Assembly: GCA_029448655.1 (NCBI GenBank)
Contig: JACCLO010000013.1
Location: 1,798,001-1,862,000, forward strand
Direction of reading: 5' to 3'
DNA from: Wolfiporia cocos
Taxonomy: Eukaryota > Basidiomycota > Agaricomycetes > Polyporales > Phaeolaceae
DNA length: 64,000 nucleotides
The position numbers and the translations under genes are program-made. Below the pieces are notes generated by a model. The model did no database searches, had not been told where the DNA came from, and was given only the letters and a program-made list of their open reading frames with translations. This document shows positions 1-13,163 of the stretch, one piece after another. Each line of letters opens with the position of its first letter. Positions within the stretch are counted from its first letter, which is position 1.

Positions 1-2820
1 CCACTTTCAAACTCTAACGTTGCCAACGCGGATGTATGGCAAAGTGCCCATACTCTGAAGCTCTCACAAAGGCTGTTAATATAAAGCGCGAAGGGGATCT
101 TCTCTAATCACTGTTCCTGTCAATTATCTGCTATATCAGAGATCTATGGTGCCACTCGCGGTAGGCAGAGGCAATAATACATCTTGTATGTAGCCAGCCT
201 CTCGCATTCTCCATCTGTGAGCAATAATTTGGTTGAAAACGTCTAGGAGCCTCAGGACAACTCCGAACACAAAATTAGGAGTACAGACACATTGTGCTCA
301 AGAACTCAAACATCATTCATTCTATTAAACGGTTGTCTTACAACAGAAGCCAAATCATAGGACCCGCTTCCACATTGCTTCGTTTCCTGTGATTAAACTC
401 ATGAAATGAGAATTTAGTTGAGTACACCGCCTTACATATAGACTGGGCCCGGGACGATGGCGTGCCCAGTTGTATCCATAATCGACCTATGCTCGATGGC
501 GGAAATGCTGAGTAGTGCATTTGCATTACTCATCACTTCGTAGACGTACTGCAGTGGGCACTTACTGCGCAGCAGAACGTGTGCACTAGATGCGTAATCA
601 CGATAATGGACAGTGGAAGTCGCGTTGTGTGACATAAAGAATGCTATGTGCCGTCAAAGTGGGCAGTCTTGTAGGAGAGTTAGGCGGACGAATGTTGCAA
701 TGACTATACATGCGAAATTCGACCACAGAGCCCGACGGCCACCACCCTGACAGCCTAGCATTGATAGTTCTCCAATTCACGGCTGTGAATAATATGATTG
801 TTGTGCGCGAGCGATTTTAGGAATAAAACGTCATTCATTTCGATCGCACAGACAGAATAGTGCTTTCTGTATCTCAATTCCATACATCGATCAGTCCGCT
901 GCATACATGTTGCAATCGCCAGGATAATGTTGATTCGACGCGTTCAGATATGGGCAAAAATGTTGCAATGCAGCGGTTTGTGATGAATACCGGGTAATCC
1001 CCGGCGATGCATTGTTGTTAGACAGGTGAAAGGGGGAGAGTGAGGCTTCACTGTAGCGCAGCTCATACCCCTTCTAACGCATTACAGTTCCAACATCAGC
1101 ACTAATATTCTTGCTTAGACGATTCGACGCCGCGAATTGTATTCGGAAGAACGATCACCATGAGTGTTTAGTCTATACATTTACAATGTGGGTTGTTATA
1201 TTGTGAGCCATTAGCAGATTAATGTAGAAGTATTGAGCACTAGGGAAAGCATATGATGGTAAATTATAGATCAGGCCCCTTTATACCAAGGACCAATACT
1301 GAGGATCTTGGGGGAATTGAGATTATGTCTCTCAACAGAATGCTGCTTCCCAAGATGTTGGTTCACTTCGCTTTGATTTGTACTGCTAAAGTGAAAGCTG
1401 TAGTCAAATAAATGGCTCAAATTACGCGCAATGTGCTTTTAAAATGTTAGACAACTTACTGTTGTTGTAACCTCTGAAAATAATCATGGAGCGATTGGGT
1501 AATCTTATCAACCCGCATGGATTGTTGTGTGCGGTTGGAGGGAGAGCGGTCGCCCCTAGAACAAAAATCTGAGCATCTTTGAAGAACAACCGCAGTTAAG
1601 CTACCAACCTACGATGCGTTGCAAGAGAGATGAGGGATATAGGTGCAAGCATTGGTGAAGGTAGGCGACTCGCTGTTCGTCTTTGTGCTTAGTCGCCATG
1701 TGCTTATAACTCATTGAAGAGCACAGCGCACTTGCTGCCAAAGCTATGAGGCAGTCTACAAGCCTGTCCTGATCCGTGGCGTTGATATGTTGCTACATGT
1801 TAAGAAGCTGTGATTGGGAACGAGGTGAGATGTCGAAGTTATGCTGTGAGGGGGCTTCCGCATGTCTGGAGATCGTGCGCGCGTTGGAAGTCAGGTTCGA
1901 CGGGGCCGGGAATGATACGAGGTATTGAATAGCTCATATTTCTTACCGTACTCATGCGTTCCCTCCCCCCATCGCTCACGGGTCCAATCTCGACGCTGAA
2001 TCTATCGGGATTTTAGTTGTTTCAACATGAGATCATGACAACAGCCCTGTGTAGAGCATTTCATCGAATCGGCACGTGCAGGTTGTGGTCGCTAGCAGAA
2101 TGTTAGATTCAGACGTTGCGCAGATCATGTGTGTTCAAGATACCTGATACCAACTGGCAGCCACAGTGCTACGGGCGGCAGACTTTCTAACAAGCCCTAG
2201 AAGTGCTTGGTACTCGAATACGCCAGTGTCCCATCATGCGTGTCACTATTGTGAGCTTGATGCTGATAATCATCCATGTTGCTCACCCTGAGATGATCCA
2301 GTTGTTCTGCAGATAATGTCTGATCAGCACCAGTTGCATTGCCGACCAAGTGTTAGTCGCCATGGATTGATTGACAGGCGTACAGCCTTCAATGCGACAA
2401 CCAAACATCGTGAATTTGACGCGCGACTGGTGGACAGACACTGGTGCTCGTTACTGTCGTCCGTGTATCAGAACAATCGATGTTCCTATCATTATAATCA
2501 AAATCTATGAGCGTGCGAGGAACGCAGTGGGCGGCTCATATTTCAATACAGTGATTGGCCATAAGTGAGCGCTAACACAACTTAAAGTTACAAGCAGCGT
2601 GCTTGATACTGTATCCAACGTGAGCACCTCTCTATCTCTATGGAAATACGATTCGCGCCCGCGCGAGTGTTTGCGGGGCGCTCACTTTGCTGTGTCAGAC
2701 CTCCACCACCTCCACCCCGAGCTCAGCGCTGTTGCGCTGCCATTGGTATCTTGCACTCAACCTGCACATCCCCACTTTACGCTACAGTTTTGCTTGGTCT
2801 GTCTTACAGAGTCGTTAACA
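1..2820. other. Intergenic, no recognised gene
   Basis: Only short ORFs occur on both strands, none with a recognisable motif. CpG dinucleotides are present at ordinary frequency, so the stretch is not as decayed as 56800-61500. It ends at the first coding exon of the NLR-A pseudogene. A segment near 1965-2055 resembles 14115-14205, which hints at an old shared repeat, but no ends could be defined. Confidence 0.5.
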
Positions 2821-5405
2821 ATGATTCTATCTCGTCTTACGCATCGAGAGGGAGCCGGAGAGTGTTCACCCCGTCATTCTGGGCGATCGTACTCCGCAAC
2901 ATCTCCAACTGCAAGCACATCGAAGGGGGGACGCACCAAGAAGCTCATCGATGATGCATTGACGGCTGCATCTTTTCTCGCCGAGGCCGAGTCCGACGTC
3001 GCAAAGATTGTGATCGTACCTGGTCTCGATTTCGCTGCCAGTGCATTAAAAAGTATACTCAAGATGATCATGGTGGGTGCCTGTCGATTGATTACAACCG
3101 TCTCCTTTCACCTGTTCATCCATGCACCTGTAGAGTGCACGAGATAATGACGACTCGGCAGAACAAATTGCCAAGGGCTGCAAGTCGCTAGTGGATGCAC
3201 TGATCAATGCTACAGAGCGTGAGTCGAAGCGGTCGCTGTAGTGTATAGATCAATCAACTGACCGTCATTCTGCGGGTGTGGCTGTACAGCCACCAGTGGT
3301 AAGCCTCAAAAACAGGAGTTACTGACAAATAAATCCATATCAGAAGGACTCGCAAGGAATGAGCAGATACAGGCAGCAATAGCAGAGCTGAACGAGTGTG
3401 CATGCCATTGAGACTTGATGGCCAGTCTCACTTATGCAATTAAGCTCTTTGACGGGCATATTGGATGAAGCAAACAGGATAAATAAGTCCAACAGTTCTT
3501 TTAAAAGCTTTCGTGGAGAGCAGAATGCTCAAATATTGCGACTGATCAAGTATGATCTTGACGATGCGCGGATGAAATTCATGGTATGGAGTCGATAACA
3601 CGATAACACGATATACCCGGTTCTTATATAAAATACAAACAGATGAAGCTAGGAATACATGCTGAGGCAGCGATAAGAATGCGACTCTCGCTTTTTCCTC
3701 GATATCTGGTGATATCGCTAACTCCCATCATGGTCTTTTTGCAAAGCGCATCGAATGTCGTGATATCAATGCAAGTATGTAGCCAACGTCATTGAGTCAT
3801 TCCGTATGTCTAAGAGACTGCATTTCGCGCAGAAGAAAAAGATATATTAGACAGATTACCTCACCGAGACAATGCAGAATTCGACTCGCCGGTCAATCGC
3901 ACCAAGAACGGCTTCCTGAAAGGCACAATGACGGATCTGATCTCGAAGCTTTGGAATTGGGCGGTGCGAGAAGATCAGGCGCGGATGTTCATCCTTACTG
4001 GAGCGGCTGGTACAGGCAAATCAACAATTGCGTACGAGTTCACGAGGCTGCTCAGATGCCAAGGTCGACTGGGCGCATCATTCTTCTTTGTCCGTGGCGA
4101 TGCAGATCTCAGCTGCACGGACTATGTCATCCCTACCATTGCATATCAGCTTGCGAATGCGCAGCCCGCCTTCACCGCCTCAATTCTCGATGCGTGCAGT
4201 TTGTTCCCGATGCACGACGACAAGTATGATATGGACTCTCAGATGAATGAGCTGATTGTCTAGCCACTCGCCGGAATAAGTCAAGTGCCCGTTCCGGTCA
4301 TCATCGTCATTGACGCATTGGACGAGTGCACCAAAGAGGCACTAGAGCGCATGCCAAAGCTGCTGCACCTACTGTTAAACGGGATACATAAACTCACCAT
4401 TCCCTTACGCATCATGCTGACAACTCGTCCTGAGTTGGATGTCGAACGCATCTTCAACTCTATCGAGTTCTCTGGCAAAGGTATACCATTCAGGCTGGAA
4501 GACGTCCCAAAAGCGAGTATAGACGGCGATATTCGACTTTACCTCGGCAAGAATCTGAGGACCATTCCTTCTATAGAGATGCTCTATGCGGTGCGGCCGA
4601 GGATCATCGAGGACTTAGCTGCTGCAGCCCAGGGCCTATTCATCTACGCAACAACCGTCATCCGGGCGCTTCGCGAGAATACATTCACCGTTGATGAACT
4701 TGTCGATTCACTGCTGTCGACACCGTCAAACTCGGGTGTTGGTATGCGGCCTCTGGGGGACCTAGACAATCTCTATCTCACCGTCTTGCGTACGGCATTC
4801 ATGGATCGATTTCTCGCTCTTCACGCTAGAAATAAGACAAATATGCGACGGGTCCTGTCCGCCATAGCTTTACTTCAGGACCACGTTTCTCCGCTTACAC
4901 TTGCCTCCCTCACGACACTGAAAGTCAAACATATATGGGACATTCTGACGCGCATGGCATCTGTCGTCTTTTACAGGCTGGAGCAAGACTCTGAGCCTAT
5001 GCGACCCCTTCACGCCAGCTTTCCCCAGTTTCTCATTGATATGAGACGCTGCAATGATCCTACATTCTATGTCAATCCTGAATTCCATAGCGGCCAACTC
5101 GCCATTGCATGCCTGAACATAATGAGCTCTGATCCTACTTTCTCTCCTAACGTCCTTGGGCTGAAAGACCCGTTGATGTCTAAAGCAGAGATATCAGGAA
5201 GTCGTATTGATATTGCAGCCAGTATCGTGCCACATTTCCAGTATGCTTGCTTTCATTGGGCAACACACTTAGCTGAATCATCCTTATCTGGGCCAGCCTC
5301 GAAGGAAGGTTTGACTATGACATTGCAGGAGTTCATTTCCACAAAGCTGTTGACATGGATCAAGGCATCGAGCATTCCGAACAAGCTCGAAGATACAATA
5401 AAGAG

Positions 5406-6772
5406 TGTCACAAGCCGATTTCATTCAACTCGCCAGTGACTAAGACAAACACCCTAACTCATTATGTTATCTAAGCACCCACCTATCAGTCATGTGCAAG
5501 GACCCAAACACCCTACACATGAGACCATGACCCCAGACACCCTGTGCCATGTACCTATACCCATTATAGGGTTACCTACGATATAATGGACTATCAGCTT
5601 ATGTAATAACTATACAGCAGCCAAACATGTACAAACAGTAGAATAGCATATATACTGGCCGGTGAGTTGGGTAGCACCCCAGACTCGTCTTGGCCTTATA
5701 CACACGAGCTTAATTACCCGCGGCTTTGCCACTGATGTCGATTGTCACTTAAGTATGATATTTAATAGAGTAAGAACATATTGAATTGGGGATCCGCCCA
5801 ACCCGTCTCTGCCCGCTCAGCCACTTCCGACACCTCGCTGATGCTCGGTGTCGTCGTCGCTGAGCTTGTAATCCTGTGTCCACAAATGTGGTCCCTCAAA
5901 ACCTCCTGAATTTTCTGGCATGTATCTACAGTACAGGTTATTTACGTTACAAAATCCCGTGGCACAGCGCAGGGAGGACGCGGTCGAAGGGACTTGTACG
6001 CGCGCGCCTTGCAGGCGCCGGGCGTGGGAATCCACTGGCCAACTTCCCGGGTCGGTGGCGCGAGCCCTATGGGACGACGGACAGCACGTGGCACACGTGG
6101 AAAAGCACATGGCAGTTCCCACGCAATCCACGGCCCTTTAGTACTTAGACTAGCTTAATCACCTGTGGCTTCGCCACAAACGTTATGTTTTAGAAATATA
6201 TTTTAGTCTCTGCCCGCTCAGCCACTTCCTCCACCTCGCTAACGCTCGGTCTCGTCGTCGCTTCGCTTGTAAAATCTTGCAATCGGCACGCGCGCCTTGC
6301 AGGCGCCGGGGAGCGCTTAATAGGCGCCCTGTGGACACCACGCGGCAAACGTGGACGCCAGGTGCGCTCCACGCGACCGCTCCCACGCGAGCTCCCATTA
6401 TTAGTAGACTAGCTTAATTACCTGTGGCTTCGCCACAATTTTGTATTTCTAGGAGTTATTATATATCTCTGCCCGCTCAGCCACTCCTCCACCTCGCTGA
6501 CGCTCGGCCTCGTCGTCGCTTCGCTTGTAATACCTTTGCAACCGGCACGCGCGCCTTGCAGGCGCCGGCGCGCACTCGATGGGCGCCCTACAGGCGCCGC
6601 CACGCGGCAAACGTGCTCGCCATGTGCAATTCTCGTGCGCGACACGCTAGCGACACGCGACGGCTCCCATGCGAGCTCCCATTACTCTTAGATTGAGTAG
6701 CCTCAGATCAGGAATACACCTTTGTGTGAGTTCTATTCCCCTGAGTCGCTGCTTGAGATCATGCTTGTGTCA
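5406..6772. mobile_element. TGTCACA-type LTR-like insertion, composite, in NLR-A
   Basis: It starts TGTCACAAGC and ends GCTTGTGTCA. The 5-bp target duplication AAGAG is at 5401-5405 and 6773-6777. Removing it restores the NLR-A reading frame between the NACHT-WD40 linker and the first WD40 repeat. At 1367 bp it is longer than the usual 0.4-0.55 kb unit because it carries an array of GC-rich tandem repeats. A TATA-like stretch lies near 5650. Confidence 0.8.
5715..6700. repeat. GC-rich tandem repeat array, three units
   Basis: Three copies of a unit contain a GCTTCGCCAC-like palindrome, then the block GCCCGCTCAG (5811, 6212, 6471), then TTGCAGGCGCCG. Spacing is 401 bp and then 259 bp, so the first unit is longer. 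The array is far richer in CpG than the surrounding element and therefore looks younger or unmethylated. It sits wholly inside the 5406-6772 insertion. Confidence 0.7.
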
Positions 6773-7182
6773 AAGAGCTTGATCAAGGCGCAGGCCTGGT
6801 GCAAGGTACGTACTGCAGCATCACGCCTTGTTGTAAGCTTAGGTCTCATGTGCAATCAGTCGCATGGCGATAATGGAATGTCACAGCTCCTATATGGCAC
6901 ATATCACTTTGTTCTGGAGTATTATGTAACAATACAGTGTACCTGGTCAGATCTACTCTGCCTGTCTCGTATTCATGCCAGAATGCACACTGCACAAGAC
7001 GTACTTGCACATACCACCCTCAATTTCCTTGCTTTCACCTCACAGTCAGCAATGGGGCACATGCCTTCATGTGGTAGGAGATCATACGGATCATGTGAGA
7101 ATGGTGACATTCTCACCAAATGGCCGATGGATCACATCAGCATCCTATGACTATACGGTTCAAATGTTTGATGCAGTGTCGG

Positions 7183-7937
7183 TGTGGAGGTGAAAGACGC
7201 CGTACAGTTAATTATTCACTTTTATGGTATATTTTCTATTTTACTTGTACTATACTGTCATACTCCCACCAATTCTACCAGCGCGCGAGCTATGTCCCGC
7301 GGATATGTTTAACTAACGCGACGTAGAGCTGTTGATGATCTAGACCGACGTTCCCGCGCTCGAGGGCGGCGAGATGCGTACGTAAATAGGGCGCGGTCTA
7401 TGATCAGCCAATCACGTTCGAGCCATTGCGCGTTGTGTTTGACATGTCTTAGGGTATAGCAGACGTGTCTGTGCCGATGACGCGGCTCCCAGCTCGTTTA
7501 TACTATTATGGCAAATCCTTTACTTAATTAGGTACTTTCTCCACTCCCTTTCATCATAGTTTCTGTCCTGTCGCTTTTCATTCGGCTCTCGAATTCTGGC
7601 ACCATGTAACATATAAACTGGGCCTTCGACACACTGTAAAAAAATCTCTCTTCCCGCGCTTTTCGTACTAGCTTACCTCTGAGTTCTGGCGAGGCGACGC
7701 CATCCCCTCAAGAGAAGCAAGACGTTTAGCGCGAGTAGAAGGTCACTCGTAAGCACGATTAGTCGTTTAGTTTATTAGCTTTACTTCGTCTATCTACGTA
7801 TATTCGTTACGCGACCGTTCGCGGCCATCGTATTCTGTGCTGGGTTTGTTCGCATTCCCGCACACACCCTCTCCGGTCTCTCGCGCATATAGTCGGCGAC
7901 CTGCTTTTCGCTGCATTCTCCGCACTGCCCTTCCACA
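7183..7937. mobile_element. Solo LTR, TGTGGAGG family, inside NLR-A WD40
   Basis: It begins TGTGGAGG and ends CCTTCCACA, with TCGG at 7179-7182 and 7938-7941 as a 4-bp target duplication. The flanks join to the WD40 codons that are contiguous in NLR-B and NLR-C. There is a TATA-like CATATAAA near 7610. Length is 755 bp with no coding content. Its many CpGs suggest it is younger than the flanking WD40 DNA. No second copy was noticed in the window. Confidence 0.8.
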
Positions 7938-9159
7938 TCGGGCACTACCTTAAACACTATGCACGGGCATACACACTGGGTGATGTCAGTAGCCATTTCT
8001 CCTGGTAACCAGTTTGCTGCTTCCGGGTCTAACAATGGCAAGATCAACATGTGGAGCACTGCGTCTGGAGCTCTTACCAAAGTGTGGTGGCTTCTGAAGG
8101 ATGCAGGATGCATTAAGGCAGTCTGGTGTATCTCATACTCCCCGGATGGGCATACCTTCATCACCGGTACCCTCACCAACATCAAGTGTGCCATTGCCAC
8201 AGCATTGAAAATAGGTGTCTCTGTGGATGCGGAGCAGCAGACTTCAACAGTCACAGAGGCAATGCTGCATATATGGGATTCAGACACCGGTGAATGTCTA
8301 CATTCGGCAATCGTGGGTGATCACACTCATGTATGCTCTGTGGCATACTCGCCAGACGGTGCTCACATTGTCACAGCATCCAATGATAGGCTCGTCCAGA
8401 CATGGGATTCACATACCCTTGATCCCAAAGCAACATTCACTGGCCACACTAACAAGGTGTGATCTGCCATCTTCTTCCCAGACAGCGCAAAACTCGCACC
8501 CCACTCTGAGGACAACATGATTCGCACCTGGGGTGCAACATCAGCACAGTGGATGCGAACATTAGAAGGCCACACAAACTACGTCACCTCAGTTGCAATT
8601 TCTCCTAAAAGTGATCTGATTGCCTCAGGGTCAAACGACTGCACTGTCTGCTTGTGGGATGCACGGAGAGGCCCTTGCCATCCTCAAGGGGCACTCCAAT
8701 CAGGTATGGTTAATTGGAATCTTGCCTGAGGGTGATCATCTTGCATCTAGCTCGTATGACGAGACCATCTGTGTATGGGACCTCCAAGCTGTTGCAAAGC
8801 AGTCCGACTCACAATTGATGGGGCATGTTCACTGTCTATCGTGTGGTGTTCTCACATGATGGAGTACAGCTGGCCACAGGTGCCTATGATGGGAGCATCA
8901 TTATCTGGTGTCAAGACAATCAGGGGCTAAGGAAAAGGTCATCTGATACATGCCATGATTTCTCACTTTCTCAGACTTCCAGCAGTGCAATGGCCACTTC
9001 CAGTGCAGGTTGGATGGGGCAACTTCTTCAGTGGATGGGTGGTCCTATTCACAGTGTAGCATTCTCACCAGATGGCATGCTGTTGGCAGCCAGTGGCCAT
9101 ACCACCATAGGAATTTGGTCAACCACCAGCTATGTGCTCATTCGAGAGATTGCACTCAC

Positions 9160-10551
9160 TGTCACAAGAAAGTGACCAGGGGGTCCAGGTATTATTACCC
9201 GATTTTACCTCATTTTTAGGTGCTGTGTTACTCTGGATGTTGTTGTCCCAGGGGTTGGGCGCCCTCGGGGTCCACTAAGCGTGCATCTATGAAGACTGAT
9301 CGGCACTCTCCCTGTCTCAGTGCTTCCTGTAGAGATAAGTCATGCCTCTGCATATCTGACTGATTAGATTACCACTCACGCAACTGCACATGGATGGGTA
9401 TGCAATCACGTTACTATCCCGCTCACATCTTAGTCATCTTAGGTGATCTTATGCTACCTACGTTACATTACAGTAGTTACACTGTGCACAGACCGCTCTG
9501 CTTTAGGGTAGACAACAAGTGACTGCTGCACTGTGATGTATATATACTAGTGTAGCGTCTGAGGTACTCCTCAGACTTAAGATTTCGGCCTAGGGGGTGT
9601 GTCCCCTGGTCAACCTCAATCCCTCTGTCTGCTTGTCTGCGCATGCCGACAAACTGCTTTGCGACAAGCCTGCTGCACCCTACTTGGGTGTGGGGGCCTC
9701 TATTCATTACATCCACTAGATTGTCTTTTATTACTTGCTAGTCTGGGGGTGTCGCTATCACAAGACTCACAGGCTGGTGAGGGACCCTAAACGTATGCCC
9801 AGCTAGTCACATGGGCATAGAACTACAAGGGTGTGCTACGTCGTTGTAGCAGAGGCCGCCTTCTAGGGGGTAACCAAGAAGCAGAGTGGGTATGCATGCA
9901 GAGAGGATGTCAAGGGGCACTGTGCCCTAGAATGACAATATTAGGACTGAGGTACTAAGGCCTCAAGTCCTGGTATTTATGTACATGGGCAGGTGTAGCT
10001 ACTGAGCATCTACCTACCCTAATGTCATGGTCTGTGCACCCTAATGGCTGCACATGGCTGGGTCATAGCCTGGCTGTAAGGCCTAGGCTGTAGTAATGGT
10101 ATCCGAGGCCCCAGTAATGGGACCTTGTGAACTCATATGCCCCCTGCCACCTAGTGTGGCTGGGGCTCTAGTCATTGTAGATCAGGTGCCGCTACGCGGT
10201 CACCTGTCTATGTGTCGTGGTCACGTGCTACCCTTTGCACCGTGTACCTAAGGCCCTACGCATCCAGTAAGGGGCATGAGGGTGGCTAGTAGCCTTAAGG
10301 GCTTTAAGGGGGCGCCCTTGGGCCCGTATTCTAGGGGAAACACCATATATTTAGAGAAAGAAAGAAGAACGTACTTTATTGTGACAGTCGTGGTACACTC
10401 ATAGGTCGCAACTCCAGGCAATATGGCAGGACATCTCAATAGATGTACCTTCTTGTTCTCCGCCATATGGAGGATGGGGGGTTATTAGGAGATATATAGC
10501 AGATTTAGAGGTTCCCCACATAGGTGGGTGGGCACAGTGGTTACCGTGTCA
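9160..10551. mobile_element. TGTCACA-type LTR-like insertion, composite, in NLR-A
   Basis: It starts TGTCACAAG and ends GTGTCA, with CTCAC duplicated at 9155-9159 and 10552-10556. It contains one forward TATA unit (TATATA at 9541, palindrome arms 9557-9564 and 9569-9576) and a second, reverse-oriented one near 9935-9990. It is therefore probably one unit with another inserted in inverse orientation; the inner boundaries could not be resolved. It separates the last WD40-like blade from the rest of NLR-A. Confidence 0.75.
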
Positions 10552-10929
10552 CTCACCAGCAAATTCAATGAATGGGCTAAGCACCTTGAGTTCTCTCCAG
10601 ATAGCAGCAAGCTGTATGCAGATTTTGATGAAGATGGGATTCCCATGATTTGGTCATACAAGACTTGGGAGTCTTTGGACTTTGTGGTGAACAATTGGGG
10701 TATTGTGCCAGCAGAGTGCAGTCTACAGTTCTATGAGGACAATGGATGGGTTAGGGAGACACACACACAGAGGAAGCTTTGCTGGCTTTCTGAGGTAAGA
10801 AGGTCCAAAGGATACTCACTTAGACAGGCATGCTATGGAGCTGTATATGCATGTGGATCAAATTCAGGCATGGTCACTATCCTTGATCTATCAGGTACAC
10901 TTGCACACACAGGTTAGTACTTCTGAGCC

Positions 10930-11525
10930 CATGCATTATGTATATGCTCACATGTTCCAGGATTATAACTGCTACAACTGACAGTTCATAACAGTCATAT
11001 ATCCACATCTCCTCATGCAATGTCTTCAGCAGAAAAATGCAGATGCACATATCAACTGCCATTTGATGAATGGTCAGAAATGCTAGAAAGTCATTGGTAT
11101 GAGCAACAAAGTTTGAAGTAGCATGCAGTGTGCCTTGCTTACAGTGATGTATGCAGTGTCCTGCAACTGATTATAGCTTCAGTCTTCTCTAAGTTGTGTG
11201 TACTCTGATCAACCATATTGCTGATGGACATGAGAGATGCACTATACAAAGTTGTTGTTCAGTCTAGATCTATGAATCAAGTACTGGATGCACATGTGAT
11301 GTCCTCTAGCACTGCATATACCATATTGTAGGTGTGGAACAACCACCACAATGCTCATGAGTCATAAAGAGCATGGGGATAATGGTATCAAGCAGATTAC
11401 AGTGACCTGCACTTGCCAAAGCTGATCAAGGAGGCCATGGGCACTCTAATGAATGAATGACAGAAAATCAAGTCACATCTGCACATGTGGCATCGCTTGC
11501 CTCACATGGCCAGATGCACACACCT
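10930..11525 (+). repeat. Duplicated 3' flank of NLR-A, shared with NLR-B
   Basis: The sequence downstream of NLR-A matches the DNA downstream of NLR-B (25180-25480 and 26660-26910), for example around GGGCACTCTAAT and CTTGCCTCAC. The loci were therefore duplicated together with their 3' flanks. The NLR-B flank contains about 1.1 kb of extra DNA (25510-26650). Where B has CG, A mostly has CA or TG. Confidence 0.7.
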
Positions 11526-11571
11526 AAGGCTCCAACCATTTAGTTTACATTTACAAAAATCTCATAAATAT

Positions 11572-11598
11572 ATGGTTTATATGGTTTATATGGTTTAT
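11572..11598. repeat. 9-bp microsatellite (ATGGTTTAT)
   Basis: Three perfect direct copies of ATGGTTTAT are followed by a partial fourth. No gene context. Confidence 0.8.
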
Positions 11599-11687
11599 AT
11601 GGTACTCTTGAGTCTATAATTTCAGTAGGCCTTGACGAATCCATTGCTTCGTACACAATACCATTGAAATTGTCTCTGCCTTCAGTG

Positions 11688-12063
11688 TGTCATGGTTTAT
11701 TCATGTGACCCTGATTATTGCCATATGCCAGGATTGAACTCACGTTCCTATGTCTATACATTACATGTCCTGTCCCTTATGGTCACCTGACACTGTAGCT
11801 TACCTTAGCATACCATGGATTGGCAGGTGCTACACTAGGGCCCCTTTAGGGTGGCCTGTAGATTAGTGTTGTCCCATGTGTATATAGGCTACTATGTTCT
11901 GAGGCTTACCCCTCAGAATTGTTATTGTAAAATTGGGGTGTGTCCCTCACTCTGATCTCTCTGCGTGCTAGTCTGTGGATGTCTCCCCTTCAGTGGCTTG
12001 GCACCAAGACCATAGACTATCCAACTAGGCTGCCAAAGTATGTAGACACATTAGTTTGTGTCA
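11688..12063 (+). mobile_element. TGTCACA-type solo LTR-like unit
   Basis: It runs from TGTCATGG to TTTGTGTCA, 376 bp, with CAGTG duplicated at 11683-11687 and 12064-12068. TATATAG lies at 11881-11887. Palindrome arms TTCTGAGG (11897-11904) and CCTCAGAA (11911-11918) follow. A B-box-like GGATTGAAC on the opposite strand lies near the left end. Confidence 0.8.
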
Positions 12064-12617
12064 CAGTGAGCTATGGATATCTGAGCAGAGCTGGCATGAT
12101 GACAAAAATAGACACTCAATGGCAACACTGGCAGCAGGAATGGCTAGAAAGTTGTGAGATATGACTGGAAATGCATGCACATGAGCCTGGATAGCCATAA
12201 TAATCGACAATACAGTGTGATCTGTAGCACTTACCTTCCACCAGACTAGGGGATAGTACAAATCCTTTCCCCCCATGGTATAGACAATGGCAGCTGTTTG
12301 CTGAGGGATGTGACAGCTTCAACCAGATGTACAATTGTCTCCTGAGAGGCTTTGGAGGCTGACATGGTGGCTGTGAGACACACTGAGCTCAGTGACTTGT
12401 GATTCCATGGGTTTTAGTCTCAATTACAATGTATTCTATAGACTTGTGCCTATAATTACCTTAACCAAAATCAAAGTGTGTGAATTATGCTCTGCTGCTC
12501 CTGCAGCTGGTGTTGAGTAGCCTCAAAGCACTTGATACAATATACAGGATAACCATATACTATATACATATACTATGTATATACTGTGTACTGTCCTATG
12601 TGTACATACATGTATAT
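12064..12617. other. AT-rich, CpG-poor spacer
   Basis: No gene or clear element end is seen. The sequence is CpG-depleted, like the rest of 10900-13600, consistent with old repeat DNA. Confidence 0.4.
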
Positions 12618-13163
12618 TGTTATGGTCCGTACCAGTACGATTATTTTTCCCTGATGCCCCACTGTACGACAAGACTTAGCATTCAATTGCTCCACCACAT
12701 GCTTTATTCTAGGGACTCCTGCTCAACTGTGACCCTCGTTTCATGCCCAACACCCTATGCCCATGTGTTCCATTTGCATTGCATTCTAGTTAGTATTCTG
12801 TGTCTAACCACAGCACTTCTTGCATTTCAGCCACTGTTGCACTCAACTGCAACACTTCTTATTTGTCTCGATAGCGTACTAGCCTTATGGACTTAGTGGT
12901 AGCAGTACCAAGGACACTATGATCCCAATCAACAAATTATAGTATATAATCCGATGTATATACTGGCCGAGTTCCTTAGCTCGACCTTGTTGAATTACAA
13001 GGATCCTATACTTGCTCTCAAACTTAGGAAACTAAGCTCCAGCCTGTATAACGAAGCTCTGACTCTCCAGTACCAACCACAGAGACTTCAAGTAGAACGC
13101 TACTTGACCTGCTAAGTAACTCGCTCAATTTATCTTGGCTGAATGGATATTTGATCCGTAACA
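12618..13163 (+). mobile_element. Solo LTR, second TGTTAYGG family (LTR2)
   Basis: It begins TGTTATGG and ends CCGTAACA, with TATAT duplicated at 12613-12617 and 13164-13168. Length is 546 bp. It contains TATATAA and, exactly 35 nt further, AGCTCGACCTT followed by a small CTTGT...ACAAG hairpin, the same arrangement as in the Ty3 element LTR. The copy at 29543-30084 is a close relative. Confidence 0.9.

Larger units (their letters stand above)
2821..10917 (+). pseudogene. NLR-A: broken NACHT-WD40 (STAND) gene
   Basis: This locus once encoded a cytoplasmic STAND NTPase like NLR-B and NLR-C. The N-terminal exons are visible (2821-3072, then from 3134 after a 61-bp GT-AG intron, then pieces near 3460-3583). 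The NACHT region starts near 3850. Walker A GAAGTGKST is at about 4000 and Walker B VIDALDEC at about 4305, but an in-frame TAG at 4261-4263 lies between them. The frame then stays open to 5405, where the first mobile element sits. The WD40 part resumes at 6773-7182, is cut again by an LTR at 7183-7937, and continues at 7938-9159 with a stop at 8460 and frameshifts near 8660 and 8825. A third insertion separates the last C-terminal piece (10552-10917). Family members act as pattern or non-self sensors in fungi; this copy can no longer do so. Fragments might still be transcribed. Confidence 0.85.

Noticed and set aside
5406..5439. Natural C-terminus of NLR-A at 5439
   Set aside because: The last 11 codons are encoded by the inserted element, which starts at 5406.
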